From positions 2,999,811 to 3,063,810 of the forward strand of contig OY282605.1 in NCBI GenBank assembly GCA_958298945.1: a stretch of DNA of 64,000 bases, given 5' to 3'. Under the pieces are notes generated by a model. The model did no database searches. It saw nothing but the letters and a program-made list of their open reading frames with translations, and was not told the DNA's origin. This DNA comes from Atherix ibis (Eukaryota; Arthropoda; Insecta; Diptera; Athericidae). Of this stretch, positions 12,240 to 23,083 are shown in pieces (position 1 is the first letter of the stretch; each line of letters begins with the position of its first letter). Both the position numbers and the translations under genes were made by a program.

Positions 12240-13142
12240 GGATTATCCAAAAAGAGTGATATGATTTATTTTCAAAAAAAAAGCACACTAATTGTTAAGG
12301 AAGTTCAAATGTTTTTTATTTAATGTGAAGTACAATCGATACAATTAAGTTCTGAATAAAATGTCATTCAAATGGCCTCCACGACTTCTTTTGTAGGAAC
12401 GAATTCGATGAACCCAATTTTCGAGTACTTTTTCCACTAAATCAAGTCGTATGTCATGAACAGCACGTTCAATATTGACTTCTAAAGCTTGAATATAGTC
12501 TGGTTTATTGATAAAGACCAATGACTTCAAATAACCTCACAAGCAATAGTCTAATGGCGTTAAATCACAACATCTTGGAGGCAATTCAATGTCACAATTT
12601 CTTGAAATAATCGAATATCTAAACTTTTCTCGCAATAATTCTGTTGTTGCACGTGTTATGTGGCACGTAGCCCCGTCTTGTTGGAACCAGATGTTGTCAA
12701 GATCAACTTCCAATTTCGGCCATAAAAAGTTGGTTATCATCGATCTATACCGGTCTCCATTGACAGTAACGGTGTTACCAGCTTCATTTCGAAAGAAGTA
12801 CGGACCGATGATTCCGCCAGACCAAAAACCACACCAAACTGTCAATTTAGGTGAATGTAAAGGGTGTTCATCAATAATTTGTGGATTTTCTTCGCACCAG
12901 AATATACAGTTTTGTTTATTTACCGCACCACTCAGATGAAAGTGAGCGCACGAAAAGTGGCAATTGGAGAACGATTATTTTGATAATATAATTGAATAAT
13001 TTGTAAACGTTGTTCTTGCTTATATCTCTCCATGATGAAATTGTAAACATTACTGAATACAACGAAAAAAAAGACAGATCATGACATATTACAAATGGCC
13101 GAAACGTCACTTAGAAATCATATCACTCTTTTTAGAAAACCC
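12240..13142 (-). mobile_element. Tc1/mariner DD41D-type element, internally deleted, with TA duplication
   Basis: Inverted ends share AAAAAGAGTGATATGATTT and are flanked by TA at 12238-12239 and 13143-13144. The minus strand encodes an N-terminal start (MERYKQEQRLQIIQLYY, about 13034) that jumps directly to HFHLSGAVNKQNC. A good central and C-terminal part follows: LTVWCGFWSGGIIGPYFF, FQQDGATCHITRATTELL, RCCDLTPLDY. By my count 41 residues separate the QD and PLD aspartates. The helix-turn-helix and first catalytic region are lost, so it is non-autonomous. Confidence 0.88.
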
Positions 13143-13708
13143 TATATATATTCTTAGACACTTAATAGGAAAGTTGTTAAATTTGTACATTGTAATATGA
13201 TGTCTAATAGTTAATTAGTATTTGTATATTATTTATATAAATATTAGGTGCATTCGTAAAAATGATTTGATGCTCATTTTTGGTAAATACAAATACGTAC
13301 TAAATAGAAGTAATTTAAACTATTCAATATCCCTATTATTGGGTTAATGTAAGTGGAAAAAAATAAGTATCGAATTTTATTTAAAACTAAAGTTATTCTA
13401 TATAATTTGCAATTTTTTTTTTTTTTGAAAAAGAAGAACAATTTAAAATTTATTGGAAACTATCTAAATTTAATTTTGAAATAACTTTAATGAAATATTA
13501 CCAACAGAAAAAAAAATAATAATAAATATTTATAATGTATAAATTTGATTTATTCAACTGAATTCGATACTTCTTTAAGTAAAATAAGAATAATAATAAG
13601 AAAAAAAATCTTATATTTGCATGGTTTATAGTTTTAATTTAATATAAGTTTTAAATTCTATTTGTATTTTGTTCTTTTTGTATATTGTTTTTGATTTTTT
13701 ATATTAAG
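13143..13708 (+). other. intron sequence of shot, nothing recognised
   Basis: Very AT-rich, with no open frame, element or acceptor-like structure that I can support. Confidence 0.5.
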
Positions 13709-14007
13709 TTTTATTATCTATTATTATATGTTATTTGTTTGTTTACATGTTTTCTCTGCTAACGATGATATTTTCCGTTGGTTATTTTTCACAATTGCCT
13801 GCTCTTCTATAATGCACGTTTATTATTATTGCTTGCTCGTTAAAATTTATGTTACCATGTTGCACACCTGTCCAATGCACATCAATTATCATCACAACAT
13901 CAACAAACATTTGTGCGACAAACACCAACGATACAAACAATTCCAATTCAAAACGGAAATCGATATTGAATTGGAAATTAATATTTCGGAATTGTCACAA
14001 TATCCAG
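13709..14007 (+). promoter_or_regulatory. AG-free zone (297 bases) with distant branch-point signal
   Basis: No AG occurs from 13709 to 14005; the first AG (14006-14007) is the acceptor of the exon at 14008. TTTCTCTGCTAACGATG near 13751-13766 gives a pyrimidine run with CTAAC (13759-13763), about 246 bases before the exon. The stretch 13860-13990 is less AT-rich than its surroundings and looks constrained, which fits a splicing control element. Confidence 0.75.
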
Positions 14008-14073
14008 TCGAGGCTCTAGCCAAGATTTGCGTGAACATTCGCCCGATCATGGTGCGATGGGTCGACGACAGAG
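14008..14073 (+). CDS. shot: shot alternative cassette exon (RGSSQDL version)
   Basis: The acceptor is TATCCAG and the donor GAG|GTTTGT; the exon is 66 bases, a multiple of three. After the AT left by the exon at 10291 it reads I-RGSSQDLREHSPDHGAMG, then RRQ, and leaves AG. The TPIRGS junction resembles the spectraplakin linker, and the reading parallels the exon at 14541 (KGSRDTGL). Both start with one base and end with two, so they can be included singly, together or skipped without loss of frame. A longer open frame across this region in another phase is explained by the lack of AG (hence of TAG) upstream. Confidence 0.72.
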
Positions 14074-14157
14074 GTTTGTAATTTGTACATAAACACTTGT
14101 GAGCTTCTTCTTATATAAAACACATAAAAAAATACAGTTTTTTTTTAATCATTTGTA

Positions 14158-14256
14158 AATATGTTTTGGTGAATTTCGAAAAAAAAATTTTGGTGAATTT
14201 CAAAAAAAAAATTTTGGTGAATTTCGAAAAAAATTTTTTGGTGAATTTCGAAAATA
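14158..14256. repeat. short tandem repeat, about 25-bp unit, four copies
   Basis: Four near copies of TTTTGGTGAATTTCGAAAAA with variable A and T runs lie in the intron between the two alternative linker exons. Confidence 0.85.
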
Positions 14257-14540
14257 TTTTCAAAATTTTTTAAAACTAAAATTGAACAGAAATATTTTAA
14301 ATGCCGCTATACAATAGTAAAATATACGCCTAACACAAAACAAATTATTGCTGCACTTAAGCCTAAAAATAAAAAATAAAAACAAATTATTATCAACGAA
14401 AAAAAAAACATTTAAAAGAAATATTAAAAGAAAAAAAGAAATTTAAGAATGACATTGCTATGAGAATTGCAAATAGAAATTAACATAAGTGGATATGCTT
14501 GATTTTTTTAACATTTATAATTTTATATTCGTTTGTTCAG

Positions 14541-14585
14541 CTTCAAAGGATCTCGAGACACTGGCCTCAATTCCCGCAGAACCAG
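14541..14585 (+). CDS. shot: shot alternative cassette exon (KGSRDTGL version)
   Basis: The acceptor is TTTGTTCAG at 14540 and the donor AG|GTTAAT; the exon is 45 bases. Completing the AT of the exon at 10291, it reads I-FKGSRDTGLNSRRT. It has the same start and end phase as the exon at 14008 and similar wording (RGSSQDL against KGSRDTGL), so the two look like tandem variants of one linker segment. The acceptor is ordinary, with only 49 AG-free bases before it. Confidence 0.75.
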
Positions 14586-14852
14586 GTTAATATTAACTTT
14601 ATTATTATCATTATACAATAGTATCGTATTCGTCCAATTTATCATATTATTCATATCGTAATCATATTCATTCATTCGTTTAGTTTAAGTAATGCTCAAA
14701 CTTATTTATGTAAACTATCATAGTTTTGATTATTTATTTATTTTTTTTGCGATTTAAAGTATATTTTTTTTTAATTGGTAATATTTCTGCATGAATAAGT
14801 CGATTAAATTTTTTTATATATTTTTTTGTTTTTGGGATTTTCAATTTTATAG

Positions 14853-14930
14853 TCGTATCAGCCCGAATCGTGACGTAAACACACCAGAAAGAGATCGTTT
14901 GCCACATTACGGTCCAAGATTTTCTCCAAG
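14853..14930 (+). CDS. shot: shot exon, Ser/Arg/Pro linker before EF-hands
   Basis: The acceptor is TTTTATAG and the donor AAG|GTAACA; the exon is 78 bases. It reads SRISPNRDVNTPERDRLPHY, then GPRFSPS into the next exon. The phase matches both neighbours (one base in, two bases out). Its length is a multiple of three, so it too could be skipped. Confidence 0.8.
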
Positions 14931-15119
14931 GTAACATATTATTAATTAATCCACCATTTATATCGGTGTATATAATTTATGTTAATATTTTTCTAAAAGT
15001 TCCGCTTTTTAAATTATTGTTCAATATTTTTTATTTTTTTTTTTGTAATTTCATATTTTCTCTCTTTCTAATATAATGATTTTTTTGATTTATTTTTGTT
15101 TAAAAAAAAAAACCATTAG

Positions 15120-15294
15120 TGCCGCACTTGGTGAAATTGAATTCCGTTCACCACGAGCTAAGCTCTTATGGGACAAATGGCGTCACGTGTGGATGTTGGC
15201 ATGGGAACGACAACGTCGTCTCCATGAACATTTACTGTACTTGAAAGATGTTGAACGTGTTCGCCTATTCAGCTGGGATGACTGGAGAAGGAGG
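15120..15294 (+). CDS. shot: shot exon, helical segment before EF-hands
   Basis: It reads AALGEIEFRSPRAKLLWDKW, then RHVWMLAWERQRRLHEHLLY and FSWDDWRRR. This is a highly conserved spectraplakin segment immediately N-terminal to the EF-hand pair. The donor is AGG|GTGAGC, and it ends on a codon boundary. Confidence 0.95.
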
Positions 15295-15389
15295 GTGAGC
15301 AATTTTATATTTATTTAATTTAAAAGTTATATTATATTTGCACAAGAACAAAAACATATTAAATATAATTTTTATTTGTGAAATGTTAG

Positions 15390-15507
15390 TTCTTGAAATT
15401 CATGAATCATAAGAAATCTCGTCTCACGGACTTATTCAGAAAAATGGATAAGGATAATAACGGGCTGATACCAAGAGAAGTTTTCATGGATGGTATTATC
15501 AACACAA
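15390..15507 (+). CDS. shot: shot exon, EF-hand 1
   Basis: It reads FLKFMNHKKSRLTDLFRKMD, then KDNNGLIPREVFMDGIINT. The calcium loop is DKDNNGLIPREV: residues 1, 3, 5 and 6 are canonical, but position 12 is Val instead of Glu, with Glu at position 11. Calcium binding by this hand may be weak. One base is passed on to the next exon. Confidence 0.95.
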
Positions 15508-15591
15508 GTACGTAGCCTTTTTTTAATTATTATTTTGTTATTGTTTATGGAAAAATATTTAATTAAAAAATATTTGCAAATCCATTTTCAG

Positions 15592-15821
15592 AATTCGATA
15601 CATCACGCTTGGAAATGGGCGCTGTTGCCAATTTATTCGATCGGAACGGTGAAGGTCTGATCGATTGGCAAGAATTTATTGCAGCTTTAAGACCTGATTG
15701 GCAAGAGCGTAAACCACCAAATGAGGCCGATAAGATCCATGATGAAGTTAAACGGCTTGTAATGTTGTGTACTTGTAGACAGAAATTCCGAGTATTTCAA
15801 GTTGGCGAGGGTAAATATAGG
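15592..15821 (+). CDS. shot: shot exon, EF-hand 2 and start of GAS2 domain
   Basis: It reads FDTSRLEMGAVANLFDRNGE, then GLIDWQEFIAALRPDWQERK. The loop DRNGEGLIDWQE is a complete EF-hand. The GAS2 domain begins DKIHDEVKRLVMLCTCRQKF, with its characteristic cysteines. The GAS2 domain binds the microtubule lattice in spectraplakins. The donor AGG|GTAGGT ends on a codon boundary, and the following intron is only 113 bases. Confidence 0.96.
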
Positions 15822-15865
15822 GTAGGTATTCAATAATTTTCAAATATAATTAAAAAACTTTCTAA

Positions 15866-15866
15866 C

Positions 15867-15895
<29 letters not shown>
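15866..15895. repeat. homopolymer A tract of about 30 bases
   Basis: An uninterrupted run of A within the 113-base intron between the two GAS2 exons. Confidence 0.9.
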
Positions 15896-15897
<2 letters not shown>

Positions 15898-15934
15898 TAT
15901 AATTTACATTATGTCTCAATTCAAATCTATTTAG

Positions 15935-16052
15935 TTTGGTGATTCACAAAAACTGCGTCTAGTTCGTATTCTGCGTAGTACCGTAATGGTACGTGTAGGC
16001 GGCGGTTGGGTTGCTCTCGATGAATTCTTGCAAAAGAACGATCCTTGCCGAG
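15935..16052 (+). CDS. shot: shot exon, second half of GAS2 domain
   Basis: It reads [20 protein letters not shown], then [19 protein letters not shown], a textbook GAS2 core. The donor CGAG|GTAAGT leaves one base (G), so every exon that follows must start with two bases of a split codon. Five candidate downstream exons do: 17015, 21593, 27267, 27855 and 33677. This is therefore the branching point for alternative tails. Confidence 0.96.
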
Positions 16053-17213
16053 GTAAGTTTTTATTTTCTCTTTACTTAATATTTATATTTAATTAAATTT
16101 TTCTAATAAGCAAAAAATTATTTACTTTCCAAAAAAAAAAAAAATATGATGCCAAACATTTCGAAATGAAAAAAACAAAAAAAAAAATTTAATCAAACAA
16201 AATTCAAATAAAATCTTATATTTATTAATTTAGAGTTTCCTTAAAAAAATTAATAAATAATATTCATTTACATAAAATAATTCCCCAAAGGAAATGGTCA
16301 TTTAATTAATTTTCCAATTAACTCAAATCAACAACAATAATAATAATAATAATCTGACTGCATTTATTATTTATTAATTAATTTTTTTTTAATTAATTTG
16401 TCTAAAATAATAATACGTAATAATTGAAAAGTAATTATTAATCAACAAAGATAATGATAATATAAATATTTTTTTTTACGGATAATAAGGTTTTTTTTTT
16501 AATATGTACGTTCTCTAATTGTTATTAATTAATTATTGAAGAGGAGTACGAGCTGAGTATATTTTCTAGCTTCTAATATAATGCGTCTAATTTGGTATAC
16601 TCACTTATCCATCAATTTTATCCACTAACATCGCATTACGTTTTAGAATTATTAAAATTTAACGATTGCTTTCGTGTACATAAACTCCTACTCTGTTTAT
16701 GTACTTTCTCTTAAAAAAAGCAATCACATCGAATGCATTATTATTTCCGCTTATTACATTGTATAATCAGTTAATATCATATGCCATTATACTCACTTTA
16801 TGTCATAACATTCCATTGTTATTTAATATTGTTTTATTTTACATATAATCAAAAAAATTTTCACAAAACAAATTATTACAAATCGAAAAAAGTAACATGA
16901 ATTCATGAAAACTATCCGCTGCTATATGCTTCCTATTTTTTAATGCTAATTGCAGTTGAAATTCTGAACAAAATAAAAAAAAAATATTAACAATTTATAA
17001 AACTATATCCACAGCTAGTGGAATTCCCAAAGAGCTTTAAAGGGTCGTAGGGATCTCTAGGACCCTACACATCTGTACAAATTTTATTACAAATAATCAA
17101 AGTTATACCAAAAAAAAAACATTAATAATAAATAATTCTGAAATTTTCATTTATTTGCAAGCAAGCATTAGAACATATCATAATAGTGATAATAATGAAG
17201 AAATTTTTAAATA
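16053..17213 (+). other. intron sequence of shot with one possible small exon
   Basis: Long AT-rich intron start with microsatellite-like ATA runs. Apart from the candidate at 17015-17040, I recognise nothing. Confidence 0.5.
17015..17040 (+). CDS. shot: possible short alternative terminal exon after GAS2
   Basis: The acceptor TATCCACAG ends at 17014. Joined to the G left by 16052, the sequence reads A-SGIPKEL and then TAA (17038-17040). It would end the protein directly after GAS2 with an SxIP-like tetrapeptide (SGIP). The region is GC-richer than the surrounding intron. The support is only phase, acceptor and motif, and chance is quite possible. Confidence 0.22.
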
Positions 17214-18542
17214 TCAGGTGTATAAGCTTAAATCCGCTGTTTTTTAGTCAAAAACACGTTTTGTTTCATAGAAAGGAAAATCAAATTTTTTCAAAGTAGT
17301 TGCCCTCGCTAGCTACACATTTTTCCCATCTCTCGGGCAATTTGTGGATACCACGCCAAAAAAAATTCTTCTCTTTCGAGGCAAACCACTCATCAAACCA
17401 TTTTCGGACGTCTTCGTAAGAATCGAAGTGCTGCTCAGCGAGCGCGTGGCCCATCGACGAGAACAGGTGGTAGTCGGAAGGGGCCAGGTCTGGTGAATAA
17501 GCGGACCTCCTAGTTGAATGTCTAAGCAACTCCTAGTTGAGTGTCTCCAAGTAGTTTCGGACCATTTTTAACGTGTGCGATGGTGCGTTGTCGTAGAGGA
17601 AAATCAGCTTGTCATGTCTTTGTTGATAATCCGTCCTTCTTTTCACCCAGAGCACGGTGCAATTTGATCAGTTGTTGGTGGTAGCGGTGAGCATTGACAG
17701 TTTCACCAGGTTTCAAAATCTCATAGTAGACGATACCCTGCTGATCCTACCAAACGCACACCATCGTCTTCCGTCCGAAGCGATTTGGTCTTGGGGAAGA
17801 TATTGATGGTTGGCCGGGATCAATCCACGATTTCTTGCGTTTAGGATTCTCGAAATATATCCACTTTTTATCGCCTGTCACAATCCGATGTAGAAACGAC
17901 TTTCTTTTTTTGTCTGGTGAAGATTATGCATGTCTTCACCTTTTTTGTCTGGTGAAGATTTCGCATGTGCTTTGGCGTCACTCCATCTGCCTATCGTTCA
18001 ATTCATGCGGCACCCATTTTCCGATCTTTTCAATCTTCGCCATGGCACGCAGACGCAAGAAAATGGCTGGTTGAGTAACACCCAATTACTCCGCGAGCAT
18101 TTTTTGCGATTGGGTATCGTCTTCGTCCAAAAGAGCCTGCAATTGATGGTCCTCAACCTCGCTAGGCCGATTTTCACGCTTCTTGTCCCACAAGTAAAAA
18201 TTGCCGTCTTTGAACCGACGAAACCAATCTCGGCACGTTGTTTCCGATAAAGCACTGTCACCATAGGCCTCCATAAGCATTCGATGCGATTCGGCAGCCG
18301 ATTTCTTCAAATTCAAGCAGAAAAGCAGAGCTTCCCGCATATGCTCGTTTTCTGGCACAAAACTAGACATGATTAACAAAGGAAAAATGTATGTTGTTGT
18401 ACGAAATTGCTGACAATATGCACTGATTAATGTTGACAGATGTTAAACTCATAAAAAAAGTATGGCGTGCACATGGTAGTAGCTTAATACGCTCACTCAC
18501 GCCATCTATGACCAAACAGCAGATTTAAGCTTATACACCTGG
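17214..18542 (-). mobile_element. mariner element, mauritiana subfamily, copy 1, decayed
   Basis: The inverted ends are CAGGTGTATAAGCTTAAATC on the left and its complement ending at 18542; a TA precedes the left end. The minus-strand transposase starts at 18369 (MSSFVPENEHMREALLFCLN) and ends with YSPDLAPSDYHLFSSMGHAL and LPERWEKCVASEGNYFE near 17290. Length and sequence match Mos1-type mariners (DD34D). Frameshifts split the frame, and a small duplication of the GTCTGGTGAAGATT stretch lies at about 17905-17960. The element is inactive. Confidence 0.92.
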
Positions 18543-19189
18543 TTCTATTTAATAGTAACTCAAAATTTCATATAATCAACGAACTCACTTTTACTATATT
18601 TTTACCTGTCAAAATACTACATTTGATAAATCAAAAAAAGCTAAACTTCATACTTACTGAAGGTCTTTCTAAATTTTTATGCTTACGTGTATGCTTGTAG
18701 TGAAAAATTAAAAGGAAGGAAAAGAATCCTGTTTTTAATTTGGTTGCATAATCTAACTTAATTGAAAAATTAAATTTTTATTATACATAAAAACTAAAAA
18801 AAAATTAATTATTAAAAAAACTTTTCATATTACAAGAATGATGATGAGTCGTTCCTCAGCTGCAAAAGAACACCTCACAAATGTTCTTTTCACATAGAAC
18901 CGGAAAAAATCGCCAACCCTTTTCGGTTGTTAGTTAAATGTATTTATTTGCATACAGTACCAACCAACTATTAGGAAGAATATATTTCTTGTTATTTAAA
19001 ATAAGAAAATTAAAAGTGTAATAAATGAAGTTTCAGCTTAGACTATATGACAGGTAATTTATGGATAGGTATTTATTAAAATGGGGCTATTCGGAAAACA
19101 ATGTCAAATAAAATATACTTAAAAGTCAGATATTTATGAAATTATTTCATTTTATTACTTGGATCTTGTTATTATACATGGAATATAAC
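18543..19189 (+). other. intron sequence of shot, nothing recognised
   Basis: AT-rich. A GC-richer patch at about 18840-18930 has no exon-like structure that fits the phase. Confidence 0.5.
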
Positions 19190-19780
19190 ATTCCTATAGG
19201 ACGCGATCCTTTTGGGATAATTTTTTTTCCAGTTTTTCGCACATTTGGGTCTGTAATTCGGTCATTACATGACGGCGATTTATTAGTTTAGTAATGGTCT
19301 TAATTTGAGAATTATCTGCGTAGACACGATATTTTATGTATTCCTAAAAGAAAAATTGCAGCAGCGTCAAATTGCAAGATCTTTGAGGTTAGTTGTTATC
19401 ACTAAATCTTGAAATTAAGCTTCTTGGCAAACTATTGTCCAATAAACTGAAATTTATCAAGTTGTATGACTTGTTGAAACCACATATCCATCTGACCTTC
19501 AAGATTAAAATCTTGAAGTTCAGGCTATAAAAGAAATCGGTTATCATACAGCCATAGCCCTCAGAATTAATGGTAACGGGGTCTCTCCTTTTTCCTTTTC
19601 AAACAAATGACATCGTCAGGATCAAAATGCACCACATACAGTTACTTTTCGCGGATACAATGACTTCTCCTTGTGGGTTTTCAGAGCCCCATATACAGCA
19701 ATTTTGCATTTTGACGTATCCACTGAGTTAGGAATGAGCCTCATCGCTGAAGAATATAAAGCGCAATACATGGCTGGAGC
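19190..19780 (-). mobile_element. heavily decayed Tc1/mariner (DD41D-type) relic
   Basis: Read on the minus strand, islands of transposase remain in order: FFSDEAHS then GYV (about 19760-19720), GCMITDF (about 19550), INFSLLDNSLPRSLISRFSD (about 19450) and EYIKYRVYADN (about 19310). Stops and frameshifts separate them. It abuts the mariner at 19850. Confidence 0.7.
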
Positions 19781-19849
19781 AGTTTTGGTAGAAAGTTTTT
19801 ATAATTTTACTTTAACTAAACAAATGCCACTTTGGATAACATATGTGTA

Positions 19850-20632
19850 CGAGGTCTGTTCAAAAAGTATCGCAAATTTTGTGTTTTTTCCAAAAATTAT
19901 TTTTTTTGTTCATGAATATCTATTTTGTCCCCTTCAAAATAATCCCCTCCAGATATTATACACTTGTGCCAACGTTTTTTCCAATCCTCGAAGCACTTCA
20001 AAAAATCATTTTTTGTTATCTTGTTCAGCTCCTCCTTCGATGCCGTCTTTATCTCCTCAATCGTAGCGTATCGTCGTCCTTTCATGGGGCTCGCCAGTTT
20101 TGGGAACAAGAAAAAGTCACAGGGGGCCAGATCTGGGGAATACGGTGGTGCGGCATTATGTGTGTTGTTTTTGGCCAAAAATATTTAAATTGTTACGATA
20201 TTCCACAAATCCAGTCGTTTTTGGTGTATTGCTTCGCATAACTTGCAGGTAATATTCCTTATTGGCGGTTCTACCCTGTGGCAAGAGGGTACGTCATAAC
20301 CTTTTGTTTCCACGTCATGACCATAAACCCATGATTTGTCGCCAGTTATGACCCTCTGGAGAAAATTTGGTTCGTCGCGGACAGCGTCCAACAGCTCCTT
20401 AGCAATGTTAATGCGATGCTGTTTTTGGTTGAAATTGAGCAAAAATCGAAGATGAGCCAAAACACGAGCAAGCAAAGCAGCTGTCAAAAATTAACTGAAC
20501 ATTCAAAATGGCCGAACTTGTCGGCATAAGTGAGAGACATGAGTACCAACATAACGGCACAAAAAATAGAAAAATCGAATATACGTAACCCGCGGAAATT
20601 CAAAATTCGTGATACCTTTTCAACAGACCTCC
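19850..20632 (-). mobile_element. mariner element with GAGGTCTGTTCAAAAAGTAT ends, copy 1, deleted
   Basis: Inverted ends GAGGTCTGTTCAAAAAGTAT and complement are flanked by TA (19848-19849 and 20633-20634). The minus strand encodes PPYSPDLAPCDFFLFPKLAS, then CFEDWKKRWHKCIISGGDYF at the C-terminus, and fragments such as VITGDKSWVYGHDVETK. It is 783 bases, shorter than the sister copy at 35355, with internal deletions. Non-autonomous. Confidence 0.9.
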
Positions 20633-20857
20633 TAATTGTATCTTTATGGTACAAGGCTGTACTTTCCGAAACATGAAATGGACAACCCTTTACTAGATTT
20701 TTTTTCTTATTTATCTTGAAACATATTATAACGATCTCTTTTGAAGTCTTCCAAAGCTTTCTGGGGAGAAAAAAAAACAAACGACGAAACGACTATCCAT
20801 CTACTTTGTATGGTTAATTACAAATTTCATTATGATATGAAAATAAATTTTTATTAG

Positions 20858-21592
20858 TTAATTTTCTTTTATTTTTCTTATAATATGAAAAAATTATATT
20901 TTTATAAATACAATCAAATTTATTCTGTGCAAAAAAAATAAACTAATCAATTTTTTCTCTTTCTCTCTTTTCAAATATTCTATTTTAACATATCACGGTA
21001 AACTACTGCCAATATTCGATTAAAAATAAAAACATATTTTAAAAAATACATTTTCAATCAAAATAAAAAAAATTCTCCATTTATTTTTATATCCACAAAA
21101 TTTCTTTATTATTTTCAACAAAAAAAAATTCTACTCTAATGCTTTTGATATTTTGCATATTTAATTTGATTCATTTTATTTTCATAAATTGGAACACTTT
21201 TTTTTATTTAATTTCATTAATTATTCAACAACAACCAAAAAAAAAAACGACATATTAAAAATGTTAATTTTCATTTTGTTCTATTTAAAATTTTTTTACT
21301 CTTATTCTTTTCTTATTTATGTACTTTCTTTTTTAAATGTGCGTGTGCCTTATACTCTTACTATGTGTAAAAACCCAAATTATATCTGACAAAAAAATAA
21401 TTTTTTACATGTTGCATGTCCTTTTTTTTTAAATTTCTATTTTTTTTTACTTTAAATTTCTATTTAATATTATTTTCTCCATAAATGAACATTTTTTTTA
21501 ATCAATTTTTATATTTGGCAAAAATTTGTATACATAAAAATATCTAAAATGGAAATAAACTTAATTAATTTGTAATATAAAAAAAAAAAAAG
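20858..21592 (+). promoter_or_regulatory. exceptional AG-free zone (733 bases) before cassette exon 21593
   Basis: No AG occurs from 20858 to 21590; the first AG is 21591-21592, immediately before the exon at 21593. Near the upstream end ACTAATC (20942-20948) is followed by TTTTTTCTCTTTCTCTCTTT (from 20951), an almost ideal branch point plus pyrimidine tract about 647 bases from the exon. The bases next to the exon are a run of A, not pyrimidines, so the acceptor cannot rely on a local tract. Confidence 0.75.
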
Positions 21593-21658
21593 TGGCACTC
21601 GTTTTGCCATTACCAAATCCAAATGATCCATCACAACATGAGGCCTGCTGTCCACTAT
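21593..21658 (+). CDS. shot: shot cassette exon, Pro/Asn and Cys-rich insert after GAS2
   Basis: Starting with the two bases needed after the GAS2 exon, it reads V-ALVLPLPNPNDPSQHEACC, then PL. The donor CTAT|GTAAGC at 21659 is strong and leaves one base, so any of 27267, 27855 or 33677 can follow in frame. The exon is 66 bases and symmetric. The frame stays open to a second, weaker donor (AAAT|GTAGTA at 21725) with the same phase. Using it would add CKQTLNDILSSNAKLMEEYN and a few more residues, giving a CxxC...HxC-like pattern. I do not recognise the peptide. Confidence 0.6.
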
Positions 21659-21724
21659 GTAAGCAGACATTAAATGATATACTATCGTCTAATGCAAAAT
21701 TAATGGAAGAATATAACCATAAAT

Positions 21725-23083
21725 GTAGTATTAAAAATAGTTTCTATTCAAGCAAAATGGATTTTTTACTTTTAAATGATAAATGAGTTTTTTTTTAAAT
21801 TTCATTTGTTGAATTATTATTTCAAATAATCGTATTCGGTAAAATGATATGATTTATTTTTAGTTTTTGTTGTTTGTTTTTTTTTTTTTTTAAATTTAAC
21901 GTGTGTGCTAGTCGTATTAAAAAATTGCGTTACGTGTGTTCTTATATTTTAAAAGTAAAAATTAAAAAAAAAATATTTAAATTGTTACGATTTTTAAAGA
22001 AAGTAAAACATCTGCTATCGCATGCAATTTAGTTGAAAGTTCGTTATAAATTCTAATTGTCGTATAAAGTTTTATTACTTTTGTGGGATTTATTTTTTAT
22101 TTTAAAGTTTTTTTTTGTGTTAAATACAAGTTCTTAGCTCAATAAAAAAAAATACATAAAAAATATATAACTTCGTTATTGGTATTTCGGTTACAAATGT
22201 ACTATAACAGTGATAAATAGGAAGAAATTTATTTACAATCAATTATTATTTCTTGTTGTTTGTTAGTTGTTAAAATAATTATAATAATCCTCTGTATATA
22301 ATCGGTTTTACTATCCCAAAAATTAGTTTAAAAAAATAACAACATATAATATAAAGTGTCCTTTTAGAAAGAAAAATTCACAATTATTAATTATTTCTTT
22401 AGCTAATTTAATCAAGATTTATTAGTATTGAATATATAAATAGATACTATTGTTCGATTTAATCAATTTCAATAGTAGTTATGTATTGTAATTTGAAATA
22501 GAAATTAATTTTAATAGGAATCAAAGAAAAATTTTACACTATATATTCAAAAAATCAAAGATATTTTTCTTACCAATTAACATTACGACGCTTACAAAAG
22601 ATAATATTGCATTTCAAAAAATTAACAGAGAAAAAGATAAAAACTTATTTTTCCTATTACAAATAAATAATGTTAATAATAAGTAACGGTACAATTGTAT
22701 AATTATGATAAATTCGAAATTTTGCCAAAATTATACTTAACTTATTGTTGAAATGAGAAGCTTTATTTGTACAAATAATGAATATTTTTGTGCATAAATA
22801 AAATTGTTATATAATATTTAGGATAGGATAGAAAATGTAGAAATTTATTATTACTATTTCATATTGATTAATAAAAGTTAATAATATATTTGAAAAGGAA
22901 TTACAATTATTTGCACAGGCGAATAATATTTTCAAATTCACTTGCAAAAAGTACGCAGCCATATATTTGGGTATTTCTTTCAAATAATTCGGACTATTGT
23001 CGATAGGGCAGTTTCTAAAAAAAAATGGCTGAAAATTGTCATTTTGATATATCTCAATATTTTAGAAAAATTCAAACAGTATA
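21725..23083 (+). other. intron sequence of shot, nothing recognised
   Basis: Very AT-rich, with no element, exon or RNA gene that I can support. Confidence 0.5.

Noticed and set aside
13728..14081. 117-codon open frame on the + strand overlapping the exon at 14008
   Set aside because: It is open because the stretch lacks AG and so TAG. The phase that fits the neighbouring shot exons is a different one and gives the RGSSQDL peptide.
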